DNA from: Baylisascaris procyonis
Lineage: Eukaryota > Nematoda > Chromadorea > Rhabditida > Ascarididae
Direction: 5' to 3'
DNA length: 64,000 nt
Assembly (NCBI GenBank): GCA_037389465.1
Contig: JAZARR010000088.1
Coordinates: 5,518,001 to 5,582,000, forward strand
Part shown: positions 62,317-64,000 of the stretch, one piece after another
Numbering within the stretch: position 1 is the first letter of the stretch
How the letters are laid out: every line of letters begins with the position of its first letter
The notes under the pieces: generated by a model
Seen by the model: only the letters and a program-made list of their open reading frames with translations
The model's database searches: none
Told to the model about the DNA's origin: nothing
Position numbers and translations under genes: made by a program

Positions 62317-64000
62317 CTTGTGATCTCATGAATTATAGTTTTGGCAGGTTTTTCAACGGTCAGTACACGAAAGCCAGACAACGAACAACATAGAAAAATG
62401 GTACTCTTAAAAAACCTTGGCTGGATCTCCGGTTGTGTGGGAAATGTGGCATATAATGAATTGCGAATAAATACGCCTGGATACAATTAACTTTTCTTCG
62501 CATAGCTACATAACCATGCATATGAGAGATCTAAATATTTCTTAACGCTGCCCGGTCCATTGAAGTACACTCACTTATTTAGCCGATGAAGTTGATTTGA
62601 CAAATCCAAATGCCATGAAAAACCGTACAACGAAGTTGGACTTACACTTTGCCGTCGTGCAGGAGTAACTTCGGCGCACAACCAGACGAAGATTTGTGTT
62701 TGTTTTGAATGATTGCAATTCTGTACCCAATGCCTTACGCCATCTATTTAGTGTTCCCCTGAGGGATGCACAATAATCCGCAAAAACATTTTCATTCTGT
62801 CTTTAGGGTATCCCTGAGCAAATTTAGTCAATCGAAAAATATGCCGACCAGTATTCCCTCAAGCATCACTGAATCCCCGCAAGAGGTATCTCTACGGGGA
62901 AAACTCTCAGGGAAAAATGCTCAGCGTCGTTAACAAGAAAGGTCAAAGTATATGTCATCCGTGGAATATTTTCTTCACTAATTAAAGAGTAGGGAATTAT
63001 TGAGGAAACTTCATGTGCAAAAAAAAGAACACATTTAGTGTACTTTGCCCTTATCGGTATCAATATTCACCTATTTATTAAGATGAATTAGTGTTGTGCA
63101 GGAAAGTTATAAAATCAATGAATCCATAATTGGAATTAAAATAAATTGCAAATATTCTATCATTGAATAATTTAGGGTAGCAAGTTGTAATTGTGATAAT
63201 GCGTTTTCAAGAAGTTTTTAAATATTGAATATAAACATATAAACAATTCATTTGTTTCTGAGGGAAAATTATAAAAAAAACAACTATATCTTTATTGCGA
63301 AACAAAGATTTCCTTTTAAGAGCAGCAAAAATTATTTCCTTTTCAGACAAATATGGTTACACATTTCATATATATTTGAAGATATCTTTAGGTGGTAATG
63401 TCTCATTAAAGTCTCAGAAAAAAGTACTACCGATTTTGAAAACAAAAAAAAAATTGTAATATAAAATATGCCGGACAAAGGAAGTAATTTACGTGATGGA
63501 AGAACACTTTTAACAGAACCATAGAAAATAATCGTCAAAAATTTTTAGTTCATTTTTCTAAAACTTCCTTTTCTTGAGCATTCTAAAGAAATCACATCAG
63601 CTTTAACGTCAACAACACGTACTTCTGCCGATCTATATTCAGTCGCAAATGAGAGTAGCTAAATAAAGTTAAACAAAATATTTTATTATTGTTTTGTAGG
63701 ATCAGGATAGTAATGTTTTAAGCTAATGGCCATCGAAGAAGCATTACGGCTCAATCTCGTTGATACAACATTTTTGAAGCGAATAACGCAAATGGAATAG
63801 ATCGTTAAAAATTGTGGAATCTAGAAGTAGCTCAAGCTCATTTGAAGTTAGAAGTGGTAAGATCAACGAAGCGGTAAGTCTAGAACTGTTTCTAAGATGT
63901 GCGTGCCATTTTGTGCAAATCAATGAAACGATGAGGCAATCAACATGAATCACCTATGTGTTCTATATCAGCCTTTCTATAGAAAAACAGCACTATTTCT
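62317..64000. other. right-end region with unassigned coding-like fragments
   Basis: AATAAA at 62466-62471 probably serves the dsRBD gene. On the minus strand 62866-62985 follows an acceptor (CTCTTTAATTAG) and ends ...SLRVFPVEIPLAGIQ-stop. At 63549-63661 both strands read well: minus after TTTATTTAG (EYRSAEVRVVDVKADVISL) and plus up to a stop just before AAATAAAG. Near 63800-63872 a plus-strand piece ends at a GTAAGT donor. Another gene probably begins or ends here, but strand and structure cannot be decided from this window. Confidence 0.3.

Noticed and set aside
1..64000. CRISPR arrays, rRNA genes, bacterial operons or insertion sequences
   Set aside because: No regularly spaced repeats with unique spacers, no rRNA-like sequence and no bacterial gene layout; genes are intron-rich and eukaryotic.

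Overview
The window looks like nuclear DNA of a nematode. It is AT-rich, with small exons, short GT..AG introns ending in TTTCAG-like acceptors, acceptor-like sites directly in front of start codons (compatible with spliced-leader trans-splicing), and a typical worm astacin with EGF and CUB domains. About 8-10 kb per gene, with long AT-rich spacers, fits a parasitic (for example clade III) worm better than a compact Caenorhabditis-type genome. The species cannot be read from the sequence. All gene models were built by hand from splice signals, reading phase and protein motifs.

Layout. (1) 1.7-3.8 kb, plus: a small protein with a C-terminal membrane anchor, family not recognised. (2) 4.4-12.9 kb, minus: a secreted astacin zinc metalloprotease in at least 15 exons (prodomain, furin-like site, catalytic domain, EGF, CUB, unusual Pro-rich tail). 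It is tail-to-tail with gene 1. (3) 13.9-16.0 kb, minus: a 116-residue secreted Gly-rich protein directly upstream of the protease. (4) 16.0-30.3 kb: no convincing gene, but several repeats and structured elements. (5) 30.3-37.3 kb, plus: a MAP7/ensconsin-like microtubule protein of 729 residues. (6) 42.3-44.0 kb, plus: a mitochondrial ABHD11-like alpha/beta hydrolase of 306 residues. (7) 45.6-48.7 kb, minus: a KCTD-type BTB protein of 239 residues, tail-to-tail with gene 6. (8) 49-54.6 kb: decayed kinase-like fragments, a tRNA-derived SINE-like element, and a nearly identical 516-bp tandem array. (9) 54.65-57.8 kb, plus: a 399-residue predicted type II membrane glycoprotein of no recognised family, eight exons all in phase. 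(10) About 60.7-62.3 kb, plus: a gene ending in a double-stranded-RNA-binding domain split over four exons; its 5' part is unresolved. (11) 62.4-64 kb: coding-like fragments on both strands that could not be assigned.

The genes do not form one pathway. The astacin and its Gly-rich neighbour are both secreted and lie head-to-tail, so they could share an extracellular (cuticle or eggshell) setting; that is inference. The less familiar items are the type II glycoprotein, the Gly-rich secreted protein, the astacin tail and the split dsRBD gene.
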